64,000 nucleotides of DNA from contig NZ_CP025025.1 in NCBI RefSeq assembly GCF_002874535.1, positions 60,001-124,000 of the forward strand, in the 5' to 3' direction. Every line of letters begins with the position of its first letter. Within the stretch, counting starts at the first letter, position 1. This DNA comes from Mesobacillus jeotgali. Its GTDB lineage: Bacteria > Bacillota > Bacilli > Bacillales > Cytobacillaceae. The position numbers were made by a program, and so were the translations under genes. A model generated the notes under the pieces. That model did not search any database. It saw only the letters and a program-made list of their open reading frames with translations, and was not told where the DNA came from. Positions 9,654 to 20,309 of the stretch are shown piece by piece.

Positions 9654-11050
9654 AAGGCTTGAATGAGGAATGCGGCGTATTTGGTATCTGGGGACATCCC
9701 GAGGCAGCACAAATCACCTATTACGGCCTTCACAGCCTGCAGCATCGCGGTCAGGAAGGTACAGGAATTGTTGTAAGTGATGGTCAGCAGCTTAAGGGCC
9801 GTAAAGGCGAAGGGCTCGTTACTGAAATTTTCACGGCAGATGCCATGGAAGACCTCCAGGGGGTCGGCGCTATTGGCCATGTCCGCTATGCAACAGCGGG
9901 AGGAGGCGGCTACGAGAATGTCCAGCCTCTGCTCTTCCAATCGCAAAGCGGCGGACTTGCTCTTGCACATAATGGCAATCTTGTAAATGCGGATGCGTTA
10001 AGAAACCAGCTTGAGGCACAGGGAAGTATTTTTCAAACGAGCTCTGATACTGAGGTCCTGGCTCATCTGATCAAGCGAGGCGGCTTCAGCCAGCTTAAGG
10101 ATCGTGTGAAAAATGCGCTTCCGATGTTGAAGGGTGCGTATGCATTTTTAATTATGACTGAAACAGAGATGATGGTGGCGTTAGATCCACATGGACTACG
10201 CCCGCTGTCTTTGGGACGGCTTGGGGATGCTTATGTGGTCGCCTCTGAGACTTGTGCGTTCGATATTGTTGGCGCTGAGTTTGTCAGGGACGTCCTTCCT
10301 GGAGAGCTACTGGTGATTAATGCAGACGGTTTGCACTCTGAGATGTATTCTATGAATTCCAATACAGCAATTTGTACGATGGAATATATATATTTTTCAA
10401 GGCCAGACAGCAATATCCACGGCATTAACGTGCATGCGGCCCGTAAAAATCTCGGGAAGCAGCTGGCGAAGGAAGTTCCGATCAAGGCGGATGTTGTAAC
10501 AGGTGTCCCGGATTCAAGCATTTCCGCAGCAATCGGTTATGCGGAGGAATCAGGCATTCCTTATGAAATGGGCTTGATCAAGAACCGTTATGTCGGCCGG
10601 ACGTTCATCCAGCCATCCCAGTCATTGAGGGAGCAGGGCGTTAAAATGAAGCTTTCGCCGGTGCGCGGGATTGTTGAAGGCAAGCGTGTCATCATGGTGG
10701 ACGATTCAATCGTGCGCGGTACGACCAGCCGCAGGATTGTGAAGATGCTGAAGGAAGCGGGCGCGACCGAGGTACACGTCGTCATCAGCTCGCCACCGAT
10801 CAAGAACCCTTGCTTCTACGGAATCGATACATCTACCCGCGAAGAGTTAATTGCTTCCGAGCACTCAGTTGAAGAGATTCGCGAATTGATCGGTGCGGAC
10901 TCACTGACGTTTTTGAGTGTCGAGGGCATGCTTGAGGCGATCGGGCGCAATGAACCTGGCGAAACACGCGGCCAGTGCCTCGCTTGCTTTACCGGGAAGT
11001 ACCCGACAGAGATTTATCCGCAGGCAATACCTGCTGGACAGAAGTGCTAA
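9638..11050 (+). CDS. purF: Amidophosphoribosyltransferase (PurF)
   Basis: First committed enzyme of purine synthesis: PRPP plus glutamine gives phosphoribosylamine. The 470-residue precursor has an 11-residue propeptide, [11 protein letters not shown], ahead of the catalytic Cys12. The PRPP loop is [16 protein letters not shown]. Cysteines in AICTMEY, NPCFYG and GQCLACF match the [4Fe-4S] ligands of the Bacillus enzyme, so it should be oxygen-sensitive and feedback-inhibited. It is followed by an unusual 332-base gap before purM. Confidence 0.98.
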   Translation: MLAELKGLNEECGVFGIWGHPEAAQITYYGLHSLQHRGQEGTGIVVSDGQQLKGRKGEGLVTEIFTADAMEDLQGVGAIGHVRYATAGGGGYENVQPLLFQSQSGGLALAHNGNLVNADALRNQLEAQGSIFQTSSDTEVLAHLIKRGGFSQLKDRVKNALPMLKGAYAFLIMTETEMMVALDPHGLRPLSLGRLGDAYVVASETCAFDIVGAEFVRDVLPGELLVINADGLHSEMYSMNSNTAICTMEYIYFSRPDSNIHGINVHAARKNLGKQLAKEVPIKADVVTGVPDSSISAAIGYAEESGIPYEMGLIKNRYVGRTFIQPSQSLREQGVKMKLSPVRGIVEGKRVIMVDDSIVRGTTSRRIVKMLKEAGATEVHVVISSPPIKNPCFYGIDTSTREELIASEHSVEEIRELIGADSLTFLSVEGMLEAIGRNEPGETRGQCLACFTGKYPTEIYPQAIPAGQKC

Positions 11051-11100
11051 GTTATTTTTTAAAAGAAAGAGTGCTTGAGGTTTCCAAATATAGGATGACG

Positions 11101-11250
11101 GTGCAATTATGTCAGGTTATCGTGCAATTATGCGGAAAGACCGTGCAATTATAGTCTCTGTTGGTGCAATTATTCCGGAAAAGCGTGCAATTGAGTCAAC
11201 TGTTCGTGCAATTAGCCCGGGTAATCGTGATTCAGGTGACTTTTCGCGCT
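11101..11250 (+). repeat. Tandem array, 21-bp period, core GTGCAATTAT
   Basis: GTG(CAATTA) motifs begin at 11101, 11122, 11143, 11164, 11185, 11206 and 11227, exactly 21 bases apart each time. The last is degraded to GTGATTC. The other half of each unit varies. This array is the main content of the 332-base gap between purF and purM, where no ORF is visible. The same core, inverted and with the same period, occurs at 32804-32925. Confidence 0.9.
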
Positions 11251-11382
11251 AATAACCTGGATGGGCGTGTGATTCATAGGACTTTTCTTCGTCTTCCGCT
11301 ATTGCAGGGTGGCAATTAACATTTTAAATCAGGAATTCAAAAGCTGAATAATAGAAATACAGCCAAATCGGAGGTAGTGAAC

Positions 11383-12426
11383 ATGGCAAATGCGTATAAG
11401 CAGGCTGGTGTGGATATTGAGGCCGGATACGAGTCGGTCGAACGGATCAAAAAGCATGTCAATCGGACGGTCAGGCCTGGTGTGATGGGGGCATTAGGCG
11501 GTTTCGGTGGAATGTTCGACCTTTCCAGCCTTGGACTGAAGGAGCCGGTGCTCGTTTCAGGCACGGATGGTGTTGGCACGAAGCTGATGCTGGCATTTAT
11601 GATGGACCAGCATGATACAATCGGCATAGATGCGGTCGCGATGTGCGTGAACGACATCGTTGTCCAGGGAGCGGAACCTTTGTATTTCCTTGACTATATC
11701 GCCTGCGGAAAAGCAGTGCCGGAAAGAATCGAAGCGATTGTCAGAGGGATTGCCGACGGTTGCGAGCTGGCTGGTTGTGCGCTGGTCGGCGGGGAAACCG
11801 CGGAAATGCCAGGGATGTACTCTCCGGAAGAATACGATTTGGCTGGCTTCTCGGTTGGTGCCTGTGAAAAAGCAGATATCATCACGGGACAGGAAATCAA
11901 AGAGGGCGATGTGCTGATCGGGCTTGCATCAAGCGGCATCCACAGCAATGGCTACTCGCTTGTGCGCAAAGTGTTTTTCGAACAGGCTGGCTGGGAGCTT
12001 GACCGGTATGTCGATGAGTTCTCCTGTACACTTGGCGAAGAACTACTCAAGCCAACACGTATATATGTGAAATCTGTGCTTGCCGCGATGAAGCAGTTCG
12101 AGCTTAAAGGACTGGCCCATATCACGGGCGGCGGTTTTATTGAAAATATCCCAAGGATGCTTCCGGAAGGGCTTGGCGCTGAAATTGAGGAAGGCAGCTG
12201 GGAGATTCCGCAGGTGTTCAAGAAAATTGAATCTCTTGGCGAAATTGAACGCAAGGATATGTACAATATCTTCAATATGGGGATTGGAATGGTAGCGGCG
12301 GTGGATGCAGCAATTGCGGATGAAGTTGTGGCGTTTTTCAACGAAAGCGGAGAGCAGGCTGCTGTAATCGGCACAGTTACTGGTACGGAAGGAATCGAGA
12401 TGAAAGTGGCTGGTGAAGAGCTATGA
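11383..12426 (+). CDS. purM: AIR synthetase (PurM)
   Basis: Cyclises FGAM to AIR with ATP. It is 347 residues long and begins [23 protein letters not shown]. Family motifs are [40 protein letters not shown] and [17 protein letters not shown] 11383 is chosen because GGAGG (11370-11374) sits 8 bases upstream; a GTG at 11377 would be only 2 bases away. It overlaps purN by 4 bases. Confidence 0.98.
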   Translation: MANAYKQAGVDIEAGYESVERIKKHVNRTVRPGVMGALGGFGGMFDLSSLGLKEPVLVSGTDGVGTKLMLAFMMDQHDTIGIDAVAMCVNDIVVQGAEPLYFLDYIACGKAVPERIEAIVRGIADGCELAGCALVGGETAEMPGMYSPEEYDLAGFSVGACEKADIITGQEIKEGDVLIGLASSGIHSNGYSLVRKVFFEQAGWELDRYVDEFSCTLGEELLKPTRIYVKSVLAAMKQFELKGLAHITGGGFIENIPRMLPEGLGAEIEEGSWEIPQVFKKIESLGEIERKDMYNIFNMGIGMVAAVDAAIADEVVAFFNESGEQAAVIGTVTGTEGIEMKVAGEEL

Positions 12427-13025
12427 AAAAAATAGCTGTGTTTGCATCGGGGAGCGGGAGCAATTTTCAGGCGATTGCCGTGGCTGCACAGGCAGGTATC
12501 CTGAGTGCTGAAATCTCGCTGCTTGTATGTGATAAGCCTGGTGCTTTTGCTGTTGACCGTGCCGACATGTTAGGGATACCCGTTCTGGTGATTAGCCCGA
12601 AAAGCTATCCTTCCAAGGCAGCGTATGAGGAAGAGATTTTACAAAAGCTGATCAGCCTTGATGTTGAAATGATTGTCCTTGCAGGCTACATGCGCCTCAT
12701 CGGGCCGACATTGCTTGAAGCATATGAAGGAAAAATCGTGAACATCCACCCGTCACTTTTGCCAGCGTTTCCTGGGAAGGATGCGATCGGCCAGGCACTG
12801 GCAGCCGGAATCGAGACTACAGGAGTGACGATCCATTACGTGGACGAAGGAATGGATACCGGACCTATTATAGCGAGCGCTTCGGTAAGAGTCGAAGCAG
12901 GCGAAACAAGGGAGTCACTTCAGAAGAAAATACAGCGGATTGAACACAGCCTGTATCCAGAAGTTTTGGAGAAGCTGTTGAACGGAGAAGGGGAGGTATT
13001 ACAATGGGAAAGAAGCGTGCACTGA
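12423..13025 (+). CDS. purN: GAR transformylase (PurN)
   Basis: Transfers formyl from 10-formyl-THF to GAR. The 200-residue protein has [12 protein letters not shown] at the N-terminus. The active-site segment is [23 protein letters not shown] (split here only by loop residues), with the invariant Asn and His. [16 protein letters not shown] carries the catalytic Asp. The start overlaps purM (ATGA); the end overlaps purH by 22 bases. Confidence 0.97.
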   Translation: MKKIAVFASGSGSNFQAIAVAAQAGILSAEISLLVCDKPGAFAVDRADMLGIPVLVISPKSYPSKAAYEEEILQKLISLDVEMIVLAGYMRLIGPTLLEAYEGKIVNIHPSLLPAFPGKDAIGQALAAGIETTGVTIHYVDEGMDTGPIIASASVRVEAGETRESLQKKIQRIEHSLYPEVLEKLLNGEGEVLQWERSVH

Positions 13026-14542
13026 TAAGTGTTTCAAATAAGGAAGGAATTGTCGAGTTTGCGAAGGAGCTTGCCGAGCTTGGATTTGAAATCGTCTCGA
13101 CTGGCGGTACAAAAAATGCGCTCAAGGAAGGTGGCGTTCCTGTCATTGGGATCAGCGATGTGACGGGTTTTCCGGAAATCCTTGAAGGCCGTGTGAAGAC
13201 GCTGCACCCTAAAATCCACGGCGGCTTGCTTGCTAAGTACGATGACCCTTCCCATCAGGATCAGATGGCTGAAAATGAAATCGAGAAAATCGAGCTTGTC
13301 TGCGTCAACTTGTATCCTTTTAAAGAAACAATTTCAAAGCCTGGCGTGACAGCGGAAGATGCGATTGAAAATATCGACATTGGCGGCCCGGCGATGCTGC
13401 GCGCATCAGCTAAAAATCATCAATACATAACAGTAATCGTCGATCCTGCTGATTATCAGCAGGTGATTGAAGAGTACAAAAATCAGAATGAAACTACTCT
13501 GGAAACCCGCCGCCGTCTGGCAGCGAAGGTGTTCCGCCATACGGCTGCGTATGATTCCTTGATTTCTGAGTACATGACAAACCTTGCTGGCGAGGAACAG
13601 CCGGAAAAAATGACGGTGACCTACGAGCTGAAGCAAAGCTTGCGCTACGGTGAAAATCCGCATCAAAAGGCTGCTTTTTACCAGAAGCCGCTTGGATCGG
13701 CCTTTTCAGTGGCGGCAGCGGAACAGCTTCACGGAAAAGAGCTTTCCTATAACAATATCAATGATGCCAATGCGGCATTGCAGATTGTAAAAGAATTCTC
13801 AGAACCGGCAGCGGTTGCGGTCAAGCATATGAACCCATGCGGGGTTGGTGCCGGTAAGGACATTTTTGATGCTTTCGGCAAGGCGTTTGAAGCGGATCCG
13901 GTTTCGATTTTCGGCGGTATCATTGCCTTGAATCGCGAGGTAGATAGGGAGACTGCGCGCAAGCTTTATGAAATCTTCCTTGAAATTATCATTGCTCCTT
14001 CTTTTAGCGACGAAGCTCTGGAAATTTTAACTGCTAAGAAGAATCTTCGGTTATTGAAGGTGTCGTTCGATGGTGAGGCTGCGTTGGAGAATACTCTGTC
14101 CTCTATTGAAGGCGGATTGCTTGTTCAGCAGCAGGATGCGTATGGATTTGACGATGCGGAAATCTCTGTACCGACAAAGCGTGAGCCAACTGAGGCAGAG
14201 TGGGAAGCTTTGAAGCTTGGCTGGAAGGTTGTTAAGCATGTTAAGTCCAACGCGATTGTCGTGGCGAATAAGGATATGACCTTAGGAATCGGCGCCGGCC
14301 AGATGAACCGGGTTGGCGCGGCTAAGATTGCGCTGGAGCAAGCTGGTGGGAAAGCGGATGGAGCGGCGCTTGCATCTGATGCATTCTTCCCGATGGACGA
14401 CACTGTCGAAGCGGCAGCAAAAGCCGGAATCACGGCCATCATCCAGCCAGGCGGATCCGTCCGCGATGAAGATTCAATCAAGAAGGCTGATGAATATGGC
14501 ATTGCGATGGTGTTTACAGGCGTAAGGCATTTTAAGCACTAA
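13004..14542 (+). CDS. purH: Bifunctional AICAR transformylase / IMP cyclohydrolase (PurH)
   Basis: Catalyses the last two steps to IMP. The N-terminal cyclohydrolase domain (about 1-200) begins [19 protein letters not shown] and contains STGGT and [13 protein letters not shown]. The C-terminal transformylase carries [10 protein letters not shown] near residue 275 and [14 protein letters not shown] near 455. It is 512 residues, full length. GGAGGT upstream supports ATG 13004. A 69-base gap separates it from purD. Confidence 0.98.
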   Translation: MGKKRALISVSNKEGIVEFAKELAELGFEIVSTGGTKNALKEGGVPVIGISDVTGFPEILEGRVKTLHPKIHGGLLAKYDDPSHQDQMAENEIEKIELVCVNLYPFKETISKPGVTAEDAIENIDIGGPAMLRASAKNHQYITVIVDPADYQQVIEEYKNQNETTLETRRRLAAKVFRHTAAYDSLISEYMTNLAGEEQPEKMTVTYELKQSLRYGENPHQKAAFYQKPLGSAFSVAAAEQLHGKELSYNNINDANAALQIVKEFSEPAAVAVKHMNPCGVGAGKDIFDAFGKAFEADPVSIFGGIIALNREVDRETARKLYEIFLEIIIAPSFSDEALEILTAKKNLRLLKVSFDGEAALENTLSSIEGGLLVQQQDAYGFDDAEISVPTKREPTEAEWEALKLGWKVVKHVKSNAIVVANKDMTLGIGAGQMNRVGAAKIALEQAGGKADGAALASDAFFPMDDTVEAAAKAGITAIIQPGGSVRDEDSIKKADEYGIAMVFTGVRHFKH

Positions 14543-15965
<1,423 letters not shown>

Positions 15966-15985
15966 AAAATCATCTCCTTTAGTTG

Positions 15986-16016
15986 AAGCCCCCGGTTAAA
16001 TGGGGGCTTTTTATTA
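15986..16016 (+). terminator. Terminator of the purine operon
   Basis: AAGCCCCC (15986-15993) pairs with GGGGGCTT (16002-16009), followed by TTTATTATT. Confidence 0.9.
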
Positions 16017-16020
16017 TTAG

Positions 16021-16088
16021 CAACACTTCGAGAAGTGTCTAGCTCGAGCGATTGTCGGCGCTGAATAATGTGGCTTGCGCTTTTCGAA
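16021..16088 (+). repeat. Modular intergenic repeat, copy B (short remnant)
   Basis: It starts with a CACTTCGAGAAGTGTC stretch like that preceding copy D and ends GCTTGCGCTTTTCGAAT like the other copies, but lacks almost the whole interior. It is best read as an internally deleted derivative. Confidence 0.6.
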
Positions 16089-16361
16089 TTAACTTGGGTT
16101 ATAAGGAATCCATCCTTCAGAATCTCCCTCTTCAGCATTCTGCTGTTCCATCATATCCTGGCCCTTTTCAAAAGCAGCTGTCATCGGACAATAGCGGACG
16201 ATGCCTTCCCCTACCTTCATCGCACCCAACATCGCCATGAAGATGTAGGAATCGCGCCATGGACGTTTCACCATTTTTGAAGTGGACCAGGCAAGGACAG
16301 TCAAGCCAATTGTGATCCTGACGAGTGCGTTGATGATTCCAATATTCGGTCGAACATTCAT
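16089..16361 (-). CDS. DUF2892 / YgaP-like transmembrane protein
   Basis: A 90-residue protein beginning MNVRPNIGIINALVRITIG, the characteristic opening of the DUF2892 family. It has two hydrophobic helices (about 10-26 and 38-55) and the conserved GIVRYCPMTAAF, with a Cys-Pro near the membrane. In YgaP this domain is fused to a rhodanese; here it stands alone. AAAGGAG lies 9 bases before ATG. The C-terminus is acidic and hydrophilic. It probably sits in the membrane; function not known. Confidence 0.88.
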   Translation of the reverse strand: MNVRPNIGIINALVRITIGLTVLAWSTSKMVKRPWRDSYIFMAMLGAMKVGEGIVRYCPMTAAFEKGQDMMEQQNAEEGDSEGWIPYNPS

Positions 16362-16484
16362 TTTTCATCGCTCCTTTACACCATTTTTACAGTTAATTTG
16401 CAATTCTTTAATGCGTTAAACAGTGAAATATGTTACGATAGTACAGTAATGTAAGGGCTTTCTTTTAACAAAATTTTGTGAAAT

Positions 16485-16725
16485 GTCCAGCTCCAGCGCC
16501 TAGCCCCTCGAGGTCGCTTGTCCAGTGTCGCCTCCTAGAAACTTCGAAACTTCAACTCCGCCGGCAGAAGCAAAAAGCGCTTCTTTGTCGGAGTCTCCAG
16601 TTTCTGCGTTTCTGGACAGTCGGCTATACATTTCGATTTCGGTCCGCCCAATGAAGTCCAAGAATGACTTCACCGGTCGGCCCTCCAGCGCTTGTTGGGG
16701 CTGACCAAGGCGCTTGCGCTTTTCG
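16485..16725 (+). repeat. Modular intergenic repeat, copy C (full length)
   Basis: Pairing can be traced through the element. The ends are AGCGCCT (16495-16501) with AGGCGCT (16708-16714), then AGCCCC (16502-16507) with GGGGCT (16697-16702). The nested middle hairpin is AGAAACT (16537) with AGTTTCT (16599), ACTCCG (16555) with CGGAGT (16589), and GAAGC (16567) with GCTTC (16579). It occupies most of the 394-base gap before yerA and ends about 30 bases before the yerA start. Confidence 0.9.
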
Positions 16726-16754
16726 TTTTAAAATAGAGAAAAGGGGAACATGGT

Positions 16755-18494
16755 ATGGAACAACGTTATCGATGGAAAAACAAACAATTGCGCGACCATG
16801 CTGCTGTTTTGGACGGCACCCTTTCACCAACGGTCTTATTGAAGAATGCGACATATTTGAACCAGACATTCCGCAAGTGGATGACTGCAAACATTTGGAT
16901 TTACAATGACAGGATTGTGTATGTTGGTGAAAACCTGCCTGAAAATACAAAGCAATGTGAAATAATGGATTGCACCGGGATTAAGCTGGTGCCGGGATAT
17001 ATTGAACCTCATGCCCACCCGTTTCAACTTTATAATCCCCATTCTTTCGCTGCCTATGCATCACAGACGGGGACGACTACATTGATCAATGACAATATGG
17101 TGCTGGCTTTACAATTAGGTAAAAAGAAAGCGTTTTCTTTTATCAATGAGCTGAATGACAATCCGGTCACGATGTACTGGTGGTGCCGTTTTGATGCGCA
17201 AACCGAAATTCAGCATGAGGAAGAGGTCTTCTCCAACAGCAATGTCAGGGCCTGGCTTGAACATGAGAATGTCGTCCAGGGCGGTGAACTGACGTGCTGG
17301 CCGAAGCTGATGAACGGAGATGACATGATCCTTCACTGGATGCAGGAAACGAAGCGCCATCATAAGAAGATTGAGGGGCATTTCCCTGGTGCATCGGAAA
17401 AGACGCTGGCAAAAATGATGCTGTTCGGCGCGGATTGTGATCATGAGGCAATGACTGGCGAGGAAGTCAGAAGAAGGCTGATGCAGGGATACATGGTGTC
17501 ATTGAGGCATTCATCGATCCGTCCGGATTTGCCTAAGCTGCTCGATGATATTCATGAACTGGATATTGCGGTATACGACCGTTTCATGATGACGACAGAC
17601 GGAGCATCGACCGCTTTTTATGAAAATGGTGTGATCGATGAATTGATTCGCATTGCTATTGAAAAAGGCGTTCCCATCTTCGATGCTTATAATATGGCAA
17701 CAATCAATGTCGCTCGTTACTATAATTTCGAGCATCTGCACGGCAATATCGCGACAGGACGGGTAGCGAACATCAACATTTTAAGTGATGAAATGAACCC
17801 GACACCTGTTTCAGTGCTGGCAAAAGGCCAGTGGGTGAAGCGTGATGGTGAAGCAATCGATGCAGCTAAAGAGATGGACTGGTCCGAAATGGGCTTCGAG
17901 CCGCTTAACATGGATTGGGATCTGACATTGGACGATATGCAATTCTCAATGCCATTCGGGATCAAGATGGAGAACTCGGTCATTACGAAGCCTTATTCGA
18001 TTTCCATTGACGTTTCCGCTGAGGAATTATCGTCAAAGCATGATGAGTGCTTTTTCATGCTGATCGACCGCCATGGCAAATGGCGCATCAATACGATGCT
18101 GAAGGGCTTTGCGACAGAGTTGCAGGGGCTGGCAAGTTCGTTCTCCAATACCGGGGATATCATTTTAATTGGTAAAAGCAAGCAGGATATGATGGCTGCT
18201 TTTAACAGAATGAAGGAGATTGGCGGGGGGATTGTCGCCTGTGAAAATGGTGTGCCGGTCAAGGAGATTCCATTGAGGTTGCAGGGTATCATGTCCAGCC
18301 ATCCGGTGACAGAACTGATGGCCGAGGAGAAGAAGCTGCTTGAATATTTAAAGGAAAAAGGCTATAAATTCGCCGATCCGATTTATTCATTATTATTCTT
18401 CAGTTCAACGCATTTGCCATATATCCGCATCACACAAGAGGGCATCTATGATGTGATGAAAAAAACGGTACTCTTTCCAACGATAATGCGTTAA
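16755..18494 (+). CDS. yerA: Adenine deaminase-like amidohydrolase (YerA)
   Basis: A 579-residue member of the adenine deaminase branch of the amidohydrolase superfamily, matching B. subtilis YerA in length and position. The metal-binding motif EPHAHP is at residues 84-89 (His86, His88). Further conserved segments are a His-containing KIEGHFPGAS, the TTDGAS motif near 281 and GRVANINIL. A role in adenine salvage (adenine to hypoxanthine) fits the purine neighbourhood, but B. subtilis YerA has not been firmly shown to do this. The start follows AAAGGGG. Repeat copy C lies immediately upstream. Confidence 0.9.
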   Translation: MEQRYRWKNKQLRDHAAVLDGTLSPTVLLKNATYLNQTFRKWMTANIWIYNDRIVYVGENLPENTKQCEIMDCTGIKLVPGYIEPHAHPFQLYNPHSFAAYASQTGTTTLINDNMVLALQLGKKKAFSFINELNDNPVTMYWWCRFDAQTEIQHEEEVFSNSNVRAWLEHENVVQGGELTCWPKLMNGDDMILHWMQETKRHHKKIEGHFPGASEKTLAKMMLFGADCDHEAMTGEEVRRRLMQGYMVSLRHSSIRPDLPKLLDDIHELDIAVYDRFMMTTDGASTAFYENGVIDELIRIAIEKGVPIFDAYNMATINVARYYNFEHLHGNIATGRVANINILSDEMNPTPVSVLAKGQWVKRDGEAIDAAKEMDWSEMGFEPLNMDWDLTLDDMQFSMPFGIKMENSVITKPYSISIDVSAEELSSKHDECFFMLIDRHGKWRINTMLKGFATELQGLASSFSNTGDIILIGKSKQDMMAAFNRMKEIGGGIVACENGVPVKEIPLRLQGIMSSHPVTELMAEEKKLLEYLKEKGYKFADPIYSLLFFSSTHLPYIRITQEGIYDVMKKTVLFPTIMR

Positions 18495-18558
18495 AATATA
18501 ACAGTGCATCTAGAGATAGACAGCCATGATCGAACTTGGAGATCAAGGGGTGGCGAAA

Positions 18559-19599
18559 ATGAGAAAAAAATGGATCGCTGTGCTTGCGGCCGCGATTGTG
18601 CTTACGGCAGGGTGCAGCAGTAAAGAGACAGAGAAAAAAGAAGCAACAGAACATAAAGAAAAAGTGATTGAAGTAGATGAGGTTGTCGCTCCGGAGGAAC
18701 TGCCGTATCAGTTCCCGCTGACCGGAGTCGGTACTGCCGAGGAGAGTTCTGACCGGGCGGTGGCCGTGGTAGTCAATAACCATCCAAAGGCGCGTCCGCA
18801 ATCCGGCCTTCACAAAGCTGACGTGGTTCATGAGGTCCTTGCAGAAGGAGACGTTACAAGGTTCGTGGCGATTTTCCAGAGCGAAAAGCCCGAAAAAATA
18901 GGACCGGTTCGCAGTGCGAGGGAATACTTTATCGGCCTGGCATCCGGGTTTGACAGCTTCTTCATCGCCCATGGCTATAGCCCTGAAGCGAAGGAAATGC
19001 TTGAACGCGGAGCGATTGATAACATCAACGGAATGCAATATGACGGAACACTGTTCAAGCGGGCCGATTTCCGGAAGGCGCCTCATAATTCTTATATCAC
19101 CTATAAGAATATTGTGAAGGGAGCGGAAACGAGAGGCTACGCACTTGATGAAGCACCGGCTCCTGCAGTATTCTTGAGCAGTGAGGAAGCTGGACAGCTG
19201 GAAGGTACTCCGGCAGAAGAATTCATGGTGAAGTACGGTTCGCCGTCGTTTGATGCGATTTATGAATACGACACGGCTGAGCAGAAATACCACCGTTTTA
19301 ATGGCAGTGAGGAAACAGTTGACCTTGAAACGAAGGATCCTGTTCTGCTCGACAATATCCTTGTCGTGCAAATGGACCATCAGGTAATTGATAGTGCAGG
19401 CCGCAGGGTTATCGATATGGATTCGGGCGGCAAGGGATATCTGTTCCAAAAAGGCAAAGTGAATGAGATACAATGGAAAAATGAAGCTGGCAGGATCACC
19501 CCTTATAAGGATGGGGTAAAAGCTGGTTTCGTTCCCGGGAAAACATGGATCAACATTGTCCCATCAATCAGCGATGTCTCATTCGACTCTCAACAATAA
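18559..19599 (+). CDS. yerB: DUF3048 lipoprotein (YerB)
   Basis: The N-terminus is a lipoprotein signal peptide, RKKWIAVLAAAIVLTAGC, with the lipid-attachment Cys19. A charged linker and a DUF3048 domain pair follow (VVVNNHPKARPQSGL, EKIGPVRSAREYF). The 346 residues match B. subtilis YerB. It is probably anchored on the outer face of the membrane; function unknown. ATG 18559 follows AAGGGGTGG. It lies between yerA and yerC as in B. subtilis. Confidence 0.92.
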   Translation: MRKKWIAVLAAAIVLTAGCSSKETEKKEATEHKEKVIEVDEVVAPEELPYQFPLTGVGTAEESSDRAVAVVVNNHPKARPQSGLHKADVVHEVLAEGDVTRFVAIFQSEKPEKIGPVRSAREYFIGLASGFDSFFIAHGYSPEAKEMLERGAIDNINGMQYDGTLFKRADFRKAPHNSYITYKNIVKGAETRGYALDEAPAPAVFLSSEEAGQLEGTPAEEFMVKYGSPSFDAIYEYDTAEQKYHRFNGSEETVDLETKDPVLLDNILVVQMDHQVIDSAGRRVIDMDSGGKGYLFQKGKVNEIQWKNEAGRITPYKDGVKAGFVPGKTWINIVPSISDVSFDSQQ

Positions 19600-19628
19600 A
19601 ATTCTGAGTGAATTAAGGGGTAGACTAT

Positions 19629-19943
19629 ATGCAAATTGATAAATTAAGAGGTAAAGAACTCGATCAATTATTCAAGGCGATTTTATCGCTGAAAGATCTC
19701 GACGAAGCATACCGCTTCTTCGATGACCTGGCGACAGTGAACGAAATTCAGTCGCTGGCACAGCGCCTTGAGGTTGCCCGCATGCTTCGCGAAGGCAAGA
19801 CTTATCATAAAATCGAGACCGAAACAGGAGCGAGCACGGCAACGATTTCCCGTGTCAAGCGCTGCCTGAACTATGGCAACGATGCGTATGAAATGGCGCT
19901 TGAAAGATTGAAAGAGCAGGAAAACGCTGAAAAAGCGAAATAA
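19629..19943 (+). CDS. yerC: YerC/YecD family TrpR-like DNA-binding protein
   Basis: A 104-residue all-helical protein with the Trp-repressor-like fold: LAQRLEVARMLREGKTYHKI, followed by the helix-turn-helix TGASTATISRVKRCLNYG. It matches B. subtilis YerC. The family is taken to be transcriptional regulators; the ligand and target are not known. It is 29 bases after yerB, so probably one transcript, which ends at the following terminator. Confidence 0.95.
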   Translation: MQIDKLRGKELDQLFKAILSLKDLDEAYRFFDDLATVNEIQSLAQRLEVARMLREGKTYHKIETETGASTATISRVKRCLNYGNDAYEMALERLKEQENAEKAK

Positions 19944-19957
19944 TATCATGATGGGAG

Positions 19958-19988
19958 GGCGGAACCTGATGTGGTTCCGTTCTTTTTT
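19958..19988 (+). terminator. Terminator of yerA-yerB-yerC
   Basis: CGGAACC (19960-19966) pairs with GGTTCCG (19973-19979), followed by TTCTTTTTT. Confidence 0.88.
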
Positions 19989-20136
19989 GTGGCTGGCGGC
20001 GGAATTGGAATAAAAGCTGGATTTTTTCCAATTCGCTATAAATATTAATTTTGGATAATATCAGCGGTATATCTGCTCGTTAAAATCACCAAACTCATAC
20101 AAAAAGACTGGAAAAAAACACTGATAATTTCCAGTT

Positions 20137-20250
20137 CGCCAATAAAATTCGAAAATCGCCAATAAAAATTTATTTTCGCCAATAAAATTGTAAAATCGCC
20201 AATAAAAATCAAAAATCGCCAATAAAATTGTGAACTCCGCCAATAACCTG
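20137..20250 (+). repeat. Tandem array, 20-bp period, core CGCCAATAAAA
   Basis: CGCCAATAA motifs begin at 20137, 20157, 20177, 20197, 20217 and 20238. Spacing is 20 bases four times, then 21. The unit is AT-rich with a variable second half. It is the main content of the 366-base gap between the yerC terminator and the symporter gene. A single inverted TTTTATTGGCG occurs at the start of the 29974 array. Confidence 0.9.
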
Positions 20251-20309
20251 GTTACTAGCTAACTTTTACGGGTAGGGGGTAGGTAAAATACAAGATTTGG
20301 AGTGAGTTG

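Noticed and set aside
20061-20243. Minus-strand ORF rich in Phe, Tyr and Trp
   Set aside because: It is the translation of the 20-bp CGCCAATAAAA array. The period is not a multiple of 3 and there is no SD.
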